Shown one piece after another: positions 6,230 through 13,428 of a stretch of DNA of 13,428 nucleotides. The translations under genes were made by a program, and so were the position numbers. The notes below the pieces were generated by a model. It worked only from the letters and a program-made list of their open reading frames with translations, was not told the origin of the DNA and did not search any database. Position 1 is the first letter of the stretch; each line of letters starts with the position of its first letter. Origin of the DNA: Prolixibacteraceae bacterium (GTDB lineage Bacteria; Bacteroidota; Bacteroidia; Bacteroidales; Prolixibacteraceae); NCBI GenBank assembly GCA_016930735.1, contig JAFGGF010000333.1:1-13428 (forward strand). The letters run 5' to 3'.

Positions 6230-7843
6230 ATGAAATCAAAAATATTAAAATCCTTAATTCTTGCTGGCATTGTAATGTTGAGCATCACGGCTCAAGCTCA
6301 GAGAATTGTTAAGGGCACTGTTTATCTTAAGGGTGAACCTGCCGCCGGTATAATTGTAGAAACAACTGAAGGAAGCTTTGTAATAAGCGATTTTGAAGGA
6401 AAATTCCAAATTGAAACAAATTCAAAATGGATTATGTTTAACTATAATGAAGAGACTAAAAAAATAAAACTTGATAAAAATTCAAACAATCATATCGATT
6501 TTTATTTTGATGGAATCAAATCTGCAAATAATTCTAGCAATGATGATGAATTAAACCTGAAATCGTTAGAAGAGCTTAAAAAAGAGCAGAATTTGGACTT
6601 TATAAAAGAGTGGTCTTCGTTTTATGAATTTCAGAAAAATGGTTATTATTTATTGGCTCTTCCTCACTGGGAGATAATCTATAATAATTTTCCTAAGGCC
6701 TCAAAAAATATATACATATTTGGTGTCGAATTTTATAAGGATTTTCTGGATAAAGCACAAAGTAGTGAGGAGAAAGAAAAGAATCTTAATAAAATAATGG
6801 AGATTTATGATCAACGAATTAAATATTTTCAGGAAAAGGAATATGTGCTTGGCCGCAAAGGGCTTTTATGGCTTGAATATTATATGAACGATAGTGATGT
6901 ATCGGAAGAAGATCGTGTTGAGGCAATGAAAACCGGATATGAGTGGTTAAGTGAAGCCATTGAATTGCGGAATGATAAAACAGAGATTCCGATTTTGGTT
7001 ACAACTATGAATATTTCATCTCAATTGTTTCAATATGGTAAACTTCCCAAGGAAACTGTGGTCAGGAATTATTATGATTATAATAAAATTTTAAAAACAA
7101 AGCTTGACGCAAATAATGCTGATGTGGATAAAATAAATGAAGGACTGGAATATATAGAGAAATTTTTACTTCTTTCAGGTGCGGCTAACTGTGAAGATTT
7201 GATACGAATTTATACCCCGCAGTTTGAAAAAAATTCAGGTGATATTGATTTTATAAAAGAAATGCTTCAAATATTAGAAAAAGCTAAATGCGATGAAAGT
7301 GATTTATATAATATAGCAACAGAAAAGTTATATGAACTTGACCAATCGCCTGAAGCAGCATTTAATTTGGCTCGCAGATTCCTTAAATTGGAAGATTACA
7401 CAAAAGCTAAAGAATATTACGAAGAGGCTATTGAACAGGAATCTGATCAGGAACTCCTGGCAACTTATTATTTCGAATATGGTTTATTTATTTTTGCTAA
7501 AGAGAATGCACTGCAGAAAGCAAGGGATTTACAAAAAAAAGCACTTGCTCTTAATCCGAATTATTGTGAAGCTCTTATGCTGATTGGAGATATTTATGTT
7601 GCAGGAAGCAGTGATTTCAGTTCCGACGAATTTAAAAAAGCTTCCATTTTCTGGCTGGCTGTTGATTATTATAATCAGGCTGCAAAAGTTAGCGACGATT
7701 GTTATGAGGAAGCGTCTCAGAAAGCTGCCGATTATCAAAAATACTTCCCCGCTAAGGAAGAAGTTTTCTTTCAGGGGCTGGAAGAAGGAGACAGCTATAA
7801 AGTTGAAGGCTGGATAAACGAAACAACATCAGTCAGGTTTTAA
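6230..7843 (+). CDS. Exported CarboxypepD_reg-like / TPR protein
   Basis: A 537-residue protein with a signal peptide (1-23, cleavage before Gln24). Residues 25-95 form a CarboxypepD_reg-like beta sandwich (IVKGTVYLKGEPAAGIIVET, then SDFEGKFQI), a module common in exported Bacteroidota proteins. The rest is alpha-helical with TPR-like repeats, clearest at about 373-403 (AFNLARRFLKLEDYTKAKEY), 410-445 (ending KALALNPNYCEAL) and 446-500. The end, PAKEEVFFQGLEEGDSY then GWINETTSVRF, is a tail I recall from many Bacteroidota periplasmic TPR proteins. It is probably a periplasmic or outer-membrane-associated scaffold; no enzyme motif is visible. It stands alone, preceded by the relic zone and followed by a terminator at 7931. 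The ATG at 6230 is preferred because it begins the signal peptide. Confidence 0.85.
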   Translation: MKSKILKSLILAGIVMLSITAQAQRIVKGTVYLKGEPAAGIIVETTEGSFVISDFEGKFQIETNSKWIMFNYNEETKKIKLDKNSNNHIDFYFDGIKSANNSSNDDELNLKSLEELKKEQNLDFIKEWSSFYEFQKNGYYLLALPHWEIIYNNFPKASKNIYIFGVEFYKDFLDKAQSSEEKEKNLNKIMEIYDQRIKYFQEKEYVLGRKGLLWLEYYMNDSDVSEEDRVEAMKTGYEWLSEAIELRNDKTEIPILVTTMNISSQLFQYGKLPKETVVRNYYDYNKILKTKLDANNADVDKINEGLEYIEKFLLLSGAANCEDLIRIYTPQFEKNSGDIDFIKEMLQILEKAKCDESDLYNIATEKLYELDQSPEAAFNLARRFLKLEDYTKAKEYYEEAIEQESDQELLATYYFEYGLFIFAKENALQKARDLQKKALALNPNYCEALMLIGDIYVAGSSDFSSDEFKKASIFWLAVDYYNQAAKVSDDCYEEASQKAADYQKYFPAKEEVFFQGLEEGDSYKVEGWINETTSVRF

Positions 7844-7930
7844 TAAATACTATCTCATAAACCTGTAAGCTTTCCTAATAACATACACACTTTGTGAAAA
7901 AACGTCGTAATCCGTTTGTTTTCAAAGGTT

Positions 7931-7955
7931 AAGCCGGTTAAAGTTGGCTTTTTTT
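7931..7955 (+). terminator. Intrinsic terminator after the TPR gene
   Basis: AAGCCGG pairs with TTGGCTT (two G-T pairs) around a TTAAAG loop and is followed by a run of T (7949-7955). It lies about 90 bases after the TPR gene stop and points the right way to end that transcript. Confidence 0.75.
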
Positions 7956-8048
7956 GTTTTATTGAACTAATATTTTTTCATTTTTCGGAAATGAACTGAA
8001 GAAGTAATTATAAAAATCAGTGAAATATAGACTAAAACCAACTAAGAT

Positions 8049-9200
8049 TTATCGATGATTAATTTTACCCTCTAATTCTTTAATCTTGTCCTTTAATTCT
8101 TTAATTCTGAATTCCCTGCCTACAAACAACCTGTTAAATTCTTCTATTTCATTGTATTTTTCCTGTAATTCAGAAGTCCTTTCTTTTACTAAAGTCTCCA
8201 GTTCATTCTCATGTGTTTTTATCTTTTCCAGGTTATTACTGTTATTCAAAGCAATAGCGGCATATTCTCCAAATGCCTCAGCAATCCTGGCATCATCTTC
8301 AGTGAAATTCCCTTTTTTGCATGCAAATCCCATAATTCCAACTGTTTTGCCATTGATATTTAACGGTGAAAACAAAACATTTTTTAAGGGCATATGCCCT
8401 TCAGGCATAAATTTCACCCATTCACTATTCATAAATGAGTTATCATAAACAACTTTCCCTGTATTATAAGCCTGCTCCCTTAATCCTCTGACTGGCATAG
8501 GCAGTTCAGGATCCACAGTGCATTTCATTCCTCCATCTTCCAGAAATAATAGTTCGTTTTCTTCCCCATCATCAGACAACAGTGCTACATAGCCAGCTTT
8601 TGCCCCAATGGATTTTGCACAGGAGTCAAAAACTTTTCTGGCGGTTTTGGTGAAATCATGGATTTCCAAAATATCATGTACTGAGTTCAGCAAAAGAGTA
8701 ACAGTTTTTTCTCTATTTTGAAGATTTTCAACTAATTGGGTTAAATCATGTTCTTTTTTAATTAATTTTTCCTCAAACTTTTTTTGTTTGGTTATATCCT
8801 GAAATATACAATGGGTTTGTTTGAAGTTCCCTTCCTTATCCCTTCCTATGTTGGCGGTATATTGAACAATAATGAAACTTCCATCTTTCTTTTTAAGCGT
8901 AAATTCAACTCCCCTTATTATTTCTGTAGATTTAATATTTAAGGGGAATAGTTCTCTAAATACTTCTTTTTGATCGGGATGCAAAAAATCACCAAACCAT
9001 TTACCTATTATCTCATCCTTATCATATCCAAGCATATCTAGCCATGCTCGGTTGACATCAATAAAACAGCCATTTATATCAAGAGATTGATACCCCATTG
9101 GAGCATGTTCAAAATAAAGCTTATATTTTTCAAGACTATCACATATGATGTTATCAGTCTTGCTATCCTCACAAGTTTTATCAGATTGACTCGAATTCAT
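8049..9200 (-). CDS. PAS-GAF sensor protein with C-terminal coiled coil and no output domain
   Basis: A 383-residue cytoplasmic protein with no signal peptide or membrane segment. Residues about 24-140 are a PAS domain (YFEHAPMGYQSLD, NRAWLDMLGY, KKKDGSFI, then the PAC end FQDITKQKKFEEKL). A short coiled coil (140-168) leads to a GAF domain (170-320; CAKSIGAKAGYVALLSDD, LNINGKTVGIMGF, FTEDDARIAEAFGEYAAIAL). A long charged coiled coil ends the protein (325-380; ERTSELQEKYNEIEEFNRLF, then GREFRIKELKDKIKELE). That tail normally leads into a histidine-kinase or cyclase module, but here the frame stops with no HisKA, HATPase, GGDEF or receiver domain. It may signal through partner kinases, or be a truncated kinase. 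It is divergent from the GH3 gene and has its own promoter-like sequence. Confidence 0.88.
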   Translation of the reverse strand: MNSSQSDKTCEDSKTDNIICDSLEKYKLYFEHAPMGYQSLDINGCFIDVNRAWLDMLGYDKDEIIGKWFGDFLHPDQKEVFRELFPLNIKSTEIIRGVEFTLKKKDGSFIIVQYTANIGRDKEGNFKQTHCIFQDITKQKKFEEKLIKKEHDLTQLVENLQNREKTVTLLLNSVHDILEIHDFTKTARKVFDSCAKSIGAKAGYVALLSDDGEENELLFLEDGGMKCTVDPELPMPVRGLREQAYNTGKVVYDNSFMNSEWVKFMPEGHMPLKNVLFSPLNINGKTVGIMGFACKKGNFTEDDARIAEAFGEYAAIALNNSNNLEKIKTHENELETLVKERTSELQEKYNEIEEFNRLFVGREFRIKELKDKIKELEGKINHR

Positions 9201-9229
9201 TAAAAAATAGTTTTTCCAATTCTATAGGC

Positions 9230-9258
9230 AAAATAGTAAAATACTGTTAAATTGTCAA
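9230..9258 (-). promoter_or_regulatory. Promoter-like sequence for the PAS-GAF gene
   Basis: On the minus strand TTGACA (9258-9253) is followed after exactly 17 bases by TATTTT (9235-9230), then G. This resembles a canonical sigma-70 promoter and also comes close to the Bacteroidota TAnnTTTG box. It would give a leader of roughly 20-25 bases before the ATG at 9200. Motif match only. Confidence 0.45.
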
Positions 9259-9269
9259 GAGGGGAATTA

Positions 9270-9364
9270 AAATTAACTACCCCGGAAATGAGGTGTTACC
9301 ATTAATTTACATACCAATGATATTCATACCATTTAAGTTTTCTGCAATTCAAGGTAGTTAATTT
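9270..9364. repeat. 12-bp perfect inverted repeat flanking a 71-base spacer
   Basis: AAATTAACTACC (9270-9281) and GGTAGTTAATTT (9353-9364) are exact reverse complements. They could be two operator half-sites, the ends of a tiny mobile or decayed element, or the base of a long RNA stem. The spacer has no open frame. Confidence 0.6.
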
Positions 9365-9489
9365 AGTTTTTAAAGTTTATGTGTTGATTAATTTTAAACT
9401 ATTTTCTTAAATAAAGATAAAAATTTGAAAGTTATAGAAGATTTCAGAATCTTACTATTATTTTTATCCAAATATTTCTACAATAATAA

Positions 9490-9507
9490 GTTAATTAGTG
9501 AATTAAC
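9490..9507. promoter_or_regulatory. Palindrome GTTAATT-AGTG-AATTAAC before the GH3 gene
   Basis: A 7-bp perfect inverted repeat with a 4-base centre lies 17 bases before the GH3 ATG. It shares the TTAATT core with the longer inverted repeat at 9270-9364. Its position suits an operator or a short leader hairpin. The symmetry is seen; a regulatory role is inferred. Confidence 0.35.
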
Positions 9508-9524
9508 CAACTAAATCAAAAAAT

Positions 9525-11807
9525 ATGAACCGCAGAATTTTATTCATTTTTATTTTAATTATGGCAGTTTTTGGATGTACACAGGAAACTTCCCGTAAGT
9601 CTGCCTTGCTTCAGTACGATGCTGAAATTGATGGCATCATTCAACAAATGACACTGGAAGAAAAAGTTGACATGTTGCATGGTAAATTTATGTTTACCTC
9701 GGCAGGAGTTGAGCGACTGGGTGTTGCTGATTTCAAATATGCTGATGGACCATTCGGGATCAGGGAAGAGTTACAGCCAAAAAGCTGGGCTCCACTTGGT
9801 CTGAAAACTGACTCAGCTACTTTTTTCCCGACAGGCTCCGCACTTGCAGCTACCTGGAGCCAGGAAATGGCTTATAAATACGGTACCGGAATGGCACGTG
9901 AAGCCCGATTAAGGGGGAAAGATATGATACTTGGACCCGCAATCAATATTCAAAGGATACCTACCGGGGGGCGTACTTATGAATACCTGAGTGAAGACCC
10001 GTTTTTAAGTTCTCGTCTTTCTGTTGGTTACACAAAAGGTGTACAGGATAACGGTGCAGCTGTTTGCCTGAAACATTTTGCACTGAACAACCAGGAGAAT
10101 AACAGGGGGAGAGTAAATGTTATTGTTGGCGAACGGGCAATGCGTGAAATTTACCTGCCACCATTTCAGGCAGCTGTTGAGGAAGCCGATGCCTTTGGTG
10201 TTATGGCTGCTTACAATAAAGTGAACGGATGGTGGTGTGCTGAAAATGATATGCTTCTTAATAAGATTCTTAGGGAGGAATGGGGATTTGCAGGTCCGGT
10301 TATTTCCGACTGGGGTGGAACCCATTCAACTGTAAATTCTGTGGTAAACGGATTGAATGTTGAAATGCCGGATCAGAGGTTTATGGGGAAAGCATTGCTT
10401 GATTCTGTGAAAGCCGGCGTTGTTTCAGAGGAAGTCATCAATCAGAGAGTCCGCGAAATATTAAGGGTACGTTTTGCCATTAAACCTATTCCTGAAGAAG
10501 AAGCAAATAAAGAAATAACTTCACAACCACCTCAGCAAAAAATTGCATATGAAGTTGCAAGCAAATCGATTGTATTGTTAAAAAATAAAAATATTCTTCC
10601 TCTCAATTTATCTGAACAGCCCGTAATTGCTGTAATTGGGGATAATGCTGACAGGACTATGGGACTTGGAGGTGTTGGCGCCGGTGTAAAAACTCTTTAT
10701 GAAGTTACTCCTCTTGAAGGTTTAAAAAACAAAATTGGCGATAAAGCAGAATTGATCGTTGTTCAGGGTTACGAGGGAGTTGAAGGCGGTTTCGGAAGAA
10801 GATTTGGAAGGAGATCACCTGAAGAACTGGCAAAGGAAGCTCATGAAAAAGAAATAAAAGCTCAGAAATTAGCAAATGAAGCACTCGATGTTGCTGCAAA
10901 AGCAGACATTGTCCTTTTTATTGGCGGAGACAACAGGTGGGTTGAAACAGAAGGAAGTGACAGAAGAGACATAATGTTACCTTCGGGGCAGGACGAACTG
11001 ATAAAAAAACTGGCTGAAGTTAATCCAAACATTGTTACCGTACTTGTCAGCGGTGGACCCAACGATCTGAATGTTGTAAATCAGTTTTCAAAAGCATTGC
11101 TGATTTCGTGGTTTAACGGGACAGAAGGAGGCAATGCCCTTGCCGATATCCTTGTAGGTAATATTTCTCCCGGCGGGCGGTTGCCATTCACCCTTCCGGT
11201 AAAACTGGAAGATTCGCCTGCCTATGCCCTTGGTAATTATCCGCAGGGAAGGGGAGGAAGAGATATTTTTATGAACCTTGTTGACGAAACAAATCCCGGA
11301 CTTAATGCGGAAAAACAGGAGCAGGATACTTCCAGGTATTCAGATCCGAATACTGCTTACTATTCGGAAGAGTCTATGGTTGGTTACCGCTGGTTCGACA
11401 CCAAGGACCTGCCGGTAATGTATCCGTTTGGGTACGGACTGACCTATACTACATTTGAGTATTCTTCTTTAACTACTAATAAAGAAAAATACGGAAAAAA
11501 TGATGTTATTTCCATAGATGTTGTTTTGAAAAATACAGGGTCTGTAGCAGCTGATGAAGTGGTTCAGGTTTATATCCATCGTATCAATCCTTCCGTGGAA
11601 TGGCCTAAAAAAGAACTGAAAGCATTTTCAAGGGAAACCGTTGGTGCAGGAGAAAGTAAAACGGTGACACTTGAAATACCAGTTAAAAATCTTCGCTACT
11701 GGAATGAAACCATTCAGGACTGGGATTATGACCTTTGCGACCTGGAATTACTTGCCGGTGCTTCTGTTGAAGATATTAAACTCACAAAAAAAATATCGTT
11801 AAAATAA
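9525..11807 (+). CDS. Glycoside hydrolase family 3 beta-glucosidase-type lipoprotein
   Basis: A 760-residue full-length GH3 enzyme. The N-terminus (1-18) is a lipoprotein-type signal ending VFGC, so Cys18 is probably lipidated and the protein membrane-anchored. The N-terminal (beta/alpha)8 domain (about 38-320) shows DGPFGIR, GGRTYEYLSEDPFLS, KHFALNNQE and VISDWGGT, in which Asp262 is the expected nucleophile. The alpha/beta sandwich (about 345-560) has VETEGSDRRDIMLPSGQ, where Glu476 is the best acid/base candidate. A Fn3-like domain closes it (about 655-750). Such enzymes release terminal beta-linked glucose or related sugars from oligosaccharides by a retaining mechanism; the exact substrate cannot be read from sequence. 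A charged segment (415-460) sits before the acid/base loop. No SusC/SusD genes or other CAZymes are in view, so it is not in a visible polysaccharide locus. A terminator follows. Confidence 0.95.
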   Translation: MNRRILFIFILIMAVFGCTQETSRKSALLQYDAEIDGIIQQMTLEEKVDMLHGKFMFTSAGVERLGVADFKYADGPFGIREELQPKSWAPLGLKTDSATFFPTGSALAATWSQEMAYKYGTGMAREARLRGKDMILGPAINIQRIPTGGRTYEYLSEDPFLSSRLSVGYTKGVQDNGAAVCLKHFALNNQENNRGRVNVIVGERAMREIYLPPFQAAVEEADAFGVMAAYNKVNGWWCAENDMLLNKILREEWGFAGPVISDWGGTHSTVNSVVNGLNVEMPDQRFMGKALLDSVKAGVVSEEVINQRVREILRVRFAIKPIPEEEANKEITSQPPQQKIAYEVASKSIVLLKNKNILPLNLSEQPVIAVIGDNADRTMGLGGVGAGVKTLYEVTPLEGLKNKIGDKAELIVVQGYEGVEGGFGRRFGRRSPEELAKEAHEKEIKAQKLANEALDVAAKADIVLFIGGDNRWVETEGSDRRDIMLPSGQDELIKKLAEVNPNIVTVLVSGGPNDLNVVNQFSKALLISWFNGTEGGNALADILVGNISPGGRLPFTLPVKLEDSPAYALGNYPQGRGGRDIFMNLVDETNPGLNAEKQEQDTSRYSDPNTAYYSEESMVGYRWFDTKDLPVMYPFGYGLTYTTFEYSSLTTNKEKYGKNDVISIDVVLKNTGSVAADEVVQVYIHRINPSVEWPKKELKAFSRETVGAGESKTVTLEIPVKNLRYWNETIQDWDYDLCDLELLAGASVEDIKLTKKISLK

Positions 11808-11833
11808 AAAGTTACAGAGATTTTTTGAAAGAA

Positions 11834-11857
11834 AAGGGCAGTCAAACGACTGCCCTT
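11834..11857. terminator. Strong hairpin between convergent GH3 and glycerate kinase genes, probably bidirectional
   Basis: AAGGGCAGTC (11834-11843) and GACTGCCCTT (11848-11857) form a perfect 10-bp stem with a 4-base AAAC loop. On the plus strand it is followed by ATATTT; on the minus strand by TTCTTTC. It lies 26 bases after the GH3 stop and 97 bases beyond the end of the glycerate kinase gene, so it can end both transcripts. Confidence 0.8.
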
Positions 11858-11877
11858 ATATTTAACCCCCAAACACA

Positions 11878-11896
11878 CAGCTTAAGAAATAAGCTG
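11878..11896. terminator. Second, weaker hairpin in the convergent intergenic region
   Basis: CAGCTTA (11878-11884) pairs with TAAGCTG (11890-11896) around AGAAA. It is followed by CATTTTAAA on the plus strand, without a strong T-run. It is probably an accessory element beside the stronger hairpin at 11834-11857. Confidence 0.4.
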
Positions 11897-11953
11897 CATT
11901 TTAAAGGTAAAATTTTTTTTAATACAAACTGAAATATTAAGGGTAAAAAATTT

Positions 11954-13057
11954 TCAAAAAAGATAATTTGCTAAATCTCTGGCTTTTAATAAAACAAGTT
12001 TTTCAGCATTGGCCATAGCATCACTGATTGAAACCCCGGAGTTAGTTAACGATAATATTTTTTTAAAAAGCCCGGTTTCTGAAAATTCATTTTGCCCAAC
12101 AATTGCAAATACCGGTTTATTGTATTTTTTCGCCATTTGGGCAACCGCAAATGGTGCTTTGTCTTTTAGTGTTTGAGAATCCAGTTTCCCTTCTCCTGTG
12201 ATAACGGCATCGCACCATTGAACATGATTATTAAAGGAAAACAGATCAAGCAAATATTCGGCTCCGTTTACAATTTCAGCATTCAGGAAAGCAATAAGCC
12301 CCATTGCGATGCCACCTGCTGCTCCACTTCCGGCTAAAACTGAAACATTAATTCCGGTAATATTTTGAATGATCCCTGCAAAATTTGCCAGCCCGTTTTC
12401 AAGTATACCCACCATTTCAGGGGTAGCTCCTTTTTGCGGGCCAAAAATATTTGCGGCACCTTCGATACCCAAAAGTGGGTTAGTGACATCGCAGATTATT
12501 TTTATTTCTGGTTCACCTGATTTTTTTAATGCATGAAAATCAATTGCATCTATTTTTTGAAGGTTAATCCCATTCCCGTTTAAAAGATTATTCTTTTTGT
12601 TGTAAAATCTGACTCCCAGAGCTTCCAACATTCCCATGCCACCATCAACCGTTGCACTGCCACCAATACAAAGAAATATTTTTTTTGCTCCGAGTTCTAT
12701 AGCTTTCAGAATTAACTGGCCTGTCCCAAAACTAGAAGCGGCCAGTGGATTTAATTCATGTTCATCTAAAAGTTTCATTCCTGAAGCATCAGCCATTTCT
12801 ATAACCGCAATGCCGTTTTGAAAACCCAGTTTCGCCTGAATTCCTCTTTGTAAAGGATCTTTAACAGTTTGTTGATAAACAGTAAGATGAAAGAAATCAA
12901 TTAAAAGATCTGCTGTACCATCTCCTCCGTCAGCAACCGGGACTTTTCTGATTACAAAATCATGCCCCGATTCCAACAATGCCTTTTCAATAATATCTGC
13001 AAACTTTTTTGCAGAAAGGCTTCCTTTCATACTATTTGGCGCAATAAGAATATTCAT
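11954..13057 (-). CDS. glxK: Glycerate kinase (GlxK/GarK family)
   Basis: A 367-residue cytoplasmic enzyme of the usual family length (about 370-380). It transfers phosphate from ATP to D-glycerate, normally giving 2-phosphoglycerate in this family, and so feeds glycerate from glyoxylate, glucarate or serine breakdown into lower glycolysis. Family motifs in order: APNSMKGSLSA (6-16), VPVADGGDGT (39-48), CIGGSATVDGG (130-140), CDVTNPLLG (189-197), FGPQKGA (205-211), GSGAAGGIA (243-251) and DAVITGEGKLDSQT (283-296). All are intact. The gene starts 8 bases after the stop of an aldo/keto reductase on the same strand, so the two are very likely co-transcribed. A hairpin terminator lies downstream at 11834-11857. 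The glxK versus garK symbol cannot be decided from sequence; the enzyme class is sure. Confidence 0.93.
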   Translation of the reverse strand: MNILIAPNSMKGSLSAKKFADIIEKALLESGHDFVIRKVPVADGGDGTADLLIDFFHLTVYQQTVKDPLQRGIQAKLGFQNGIAVIEMADASGMKLLDEHELNPLAASSFGTGQLILKAIELGAKKIFLCIGGSATVDGGMGMLEALGVRFYNKKNNLLNGNGINLQKIDAIDFHALKKSGEPEIKIICDVTNPLLGIEGAANIFGPQKGATPEMVGILENGLANFAGIIQNITGINVSVLAGSGAAGGIAMGLIAFLNAEIVNGAEYLLDLFSFNNHVQWCDAVITGEGKLDSQTLKDKAPFAVAQMAKKYNKPVFAIVGQNEFSETGLFKKILSLTNSGVSISDAMANAEKLVLLKARDLANYLF

Positions 13058-13065
13058 TTTTCAAT

Positions 13066-13428
13066 TTAAAATAAATAACCTTCTTTACTTAGTTTTGAAT
13101 GTGCAAGTTTGAGTTTCCTATTAATATCAATATTGCAAGGGCAGGTTTTATTTAATTCTGAATAATCATTTTCAGGATCAACTTTAACCGATTGATCTAT
13201 ATATTCTTTCAGGGCTTTTTCTTTTTGCCCAAACCAGTGTTTCAGCCTTTCACGAAGTGCATAAACCGATGGATCAGGAATAAATCCATCTTCCATTTGG
13301 CGATCAAAAATTCCTTCAATCATAAATATTTCAGACGGATTAATTTTTAGAATCCCATCGCATTTTTTACATTGCCTGCATACGTAATTTCCCAGTTCAG
13401 GTGCTTCAGAATATAATTTTTCCTTTTC
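13066..13428 (-). CDS. Aldo/keto reductase, C-terminal part (cut by the window edge)
   Basis: The frame is open from the window edge to the stop at 13066 and encodes 120 residues, more than the piece starting at the internal ATG (13323). The sequence matches the C-terminal extension of Fe-S type aldo/keto reductases: YVCRQCKKC (15-23, a CxxCxxC cluster), then INPSEIFMIEGIFDRQMEDG (29-48), ALRERLKHWFG (57-67), TCPCNIDI (95-102) and KLKLAHSKL (105-113). These proteins are NAD(P)H-linked carbonyl reductases with a ferredoxin-like tail. The second cysteine cluster here looks reduced (only CPC left), so a complete second 4Fe-4S site is doubtful. The barrel lies outside the window. It is followed after 8 bases by glycerate kinase. 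Assignment from motif memory, fairly sure. Confidence 0.75.
   Translation of the reverse strand, partial: EKEKLYSEAPELGNYVCRQCKKCDGILKINPSEIFMIEGIFDRQMEDGFIPDPSVYALRERLKHWFGQKEKALKEYIDQSVKVDPENDYSELNKTCPCNIDINRKLKLAHSKLSKEGYLF

Larger units (their letters stand above)
9201..9524. other. Divergent regulatory region between the PAS-GAF and GH3 genes
   Basis: These 324 bases contain no gene. They hold a promoter-like sequence for the PAS-GAF gene (9230-9258), a 12-bp inverted repeat with a 71-base spacer (9270-9364), and a palindrome close to the GH3 start (9490-9507). The remainder is AT-rich without other structure that I can see. Confidence 0.6.

Noticed and set aside
6097..6312. A 71-codon plus-strand open frame before the TPR gene
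   Set aside because: It overlaps the first 83 bases of the TPR gene in another frame and has no conserved motif; the start of the TPR gene with its signal peptide is far more convincing.
8086..8448. A 120-codon plus-strand open frame opposite the PAS-GAF gene
   Set aside because: Ser/Leu/Phe-rich shadow of the GAF and coiled-coil coding sequence, with no motif.
9525..11807. A polysaccharide utilisation locus around the GH3 gene
   Set aside because: No SusC/SusD pair, sulfatase, anti-sigma pair or second CAZyme is present in the window; the gene stands alone between a sensor and a terminator.

Overview
The window looks like chromosomal DNA of a member of the Bacteroidota, probably a free-living or environmental Bacteroidales/Cytophagales-type lineage. 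The evidence is AT-rich DNA, genes without clear Shine-Dalgarno sequences, many short signal peptides ending in Ala-Gln, a CarboxypepD_reg-like domain on a TPR protein, an IS982-type transposase scar, and a lipoprotein-type GH3 glycosidase. The species cannot be named from the sequence.

Layout. The window opens with the N-terminus of a minus-strand exported or membrane protein (1-105), divergent from a compact four-gene plus-strand cluster (293-4244). All four cluster proteins carry signal peptides: an OmpA-C-domain protein with a LamG-like middle region, a DUF3108-like/TapB-like protein, an unrecognised protein with a Met/Gln-rich coiled coil, and a divergent lytic-transglycosylase-like (SLT fold) protein. 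Together they look like a periplasmic or outer-membrane peptidoglycan-associated module. A small minus-strand multi-pass membrane protein follows (4361-4864).

The stretch 4865-6229 is a gene graveyard. It holds a frameshifted C-terminal scar of an IS982-family transposase (minus), then the C-terminal half of a Prx6-type peroxiredoxin whose catalytic-cysteine half is gone, then noncoding DNA. After it come a CarboxypepD_reg/TPR periplasmic protein (6230-7843, followed by an intrinsic terminator), a minus-strand PAS-GAF sensor with no output domain (8049-9200), a divergent GH3 beta-glucosidase-type lipoprotein (9525-11807) ending in a strong, probably bidirectional terminator, and a minus-strand pair made of the C-terminus of an aldo/keto reductase (cut by the window edge) and a glycerate kinase.

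I see no CRISPR array, tRNA, rRNA, integrase or recognisable defence system. The best candidate for something not well described is the four-gene envelope cluster: a peptidoglycan-binding OmpA protein is linked to a divergent SLT enzyme and two secreted proteins of unknown role, and two of the four share a similar Lys/Asn/Asp-rich helix just after the signal peptide. The peroxiredoxin and IS982 relics are the clearest unannotated discoveries in the noncoding part.
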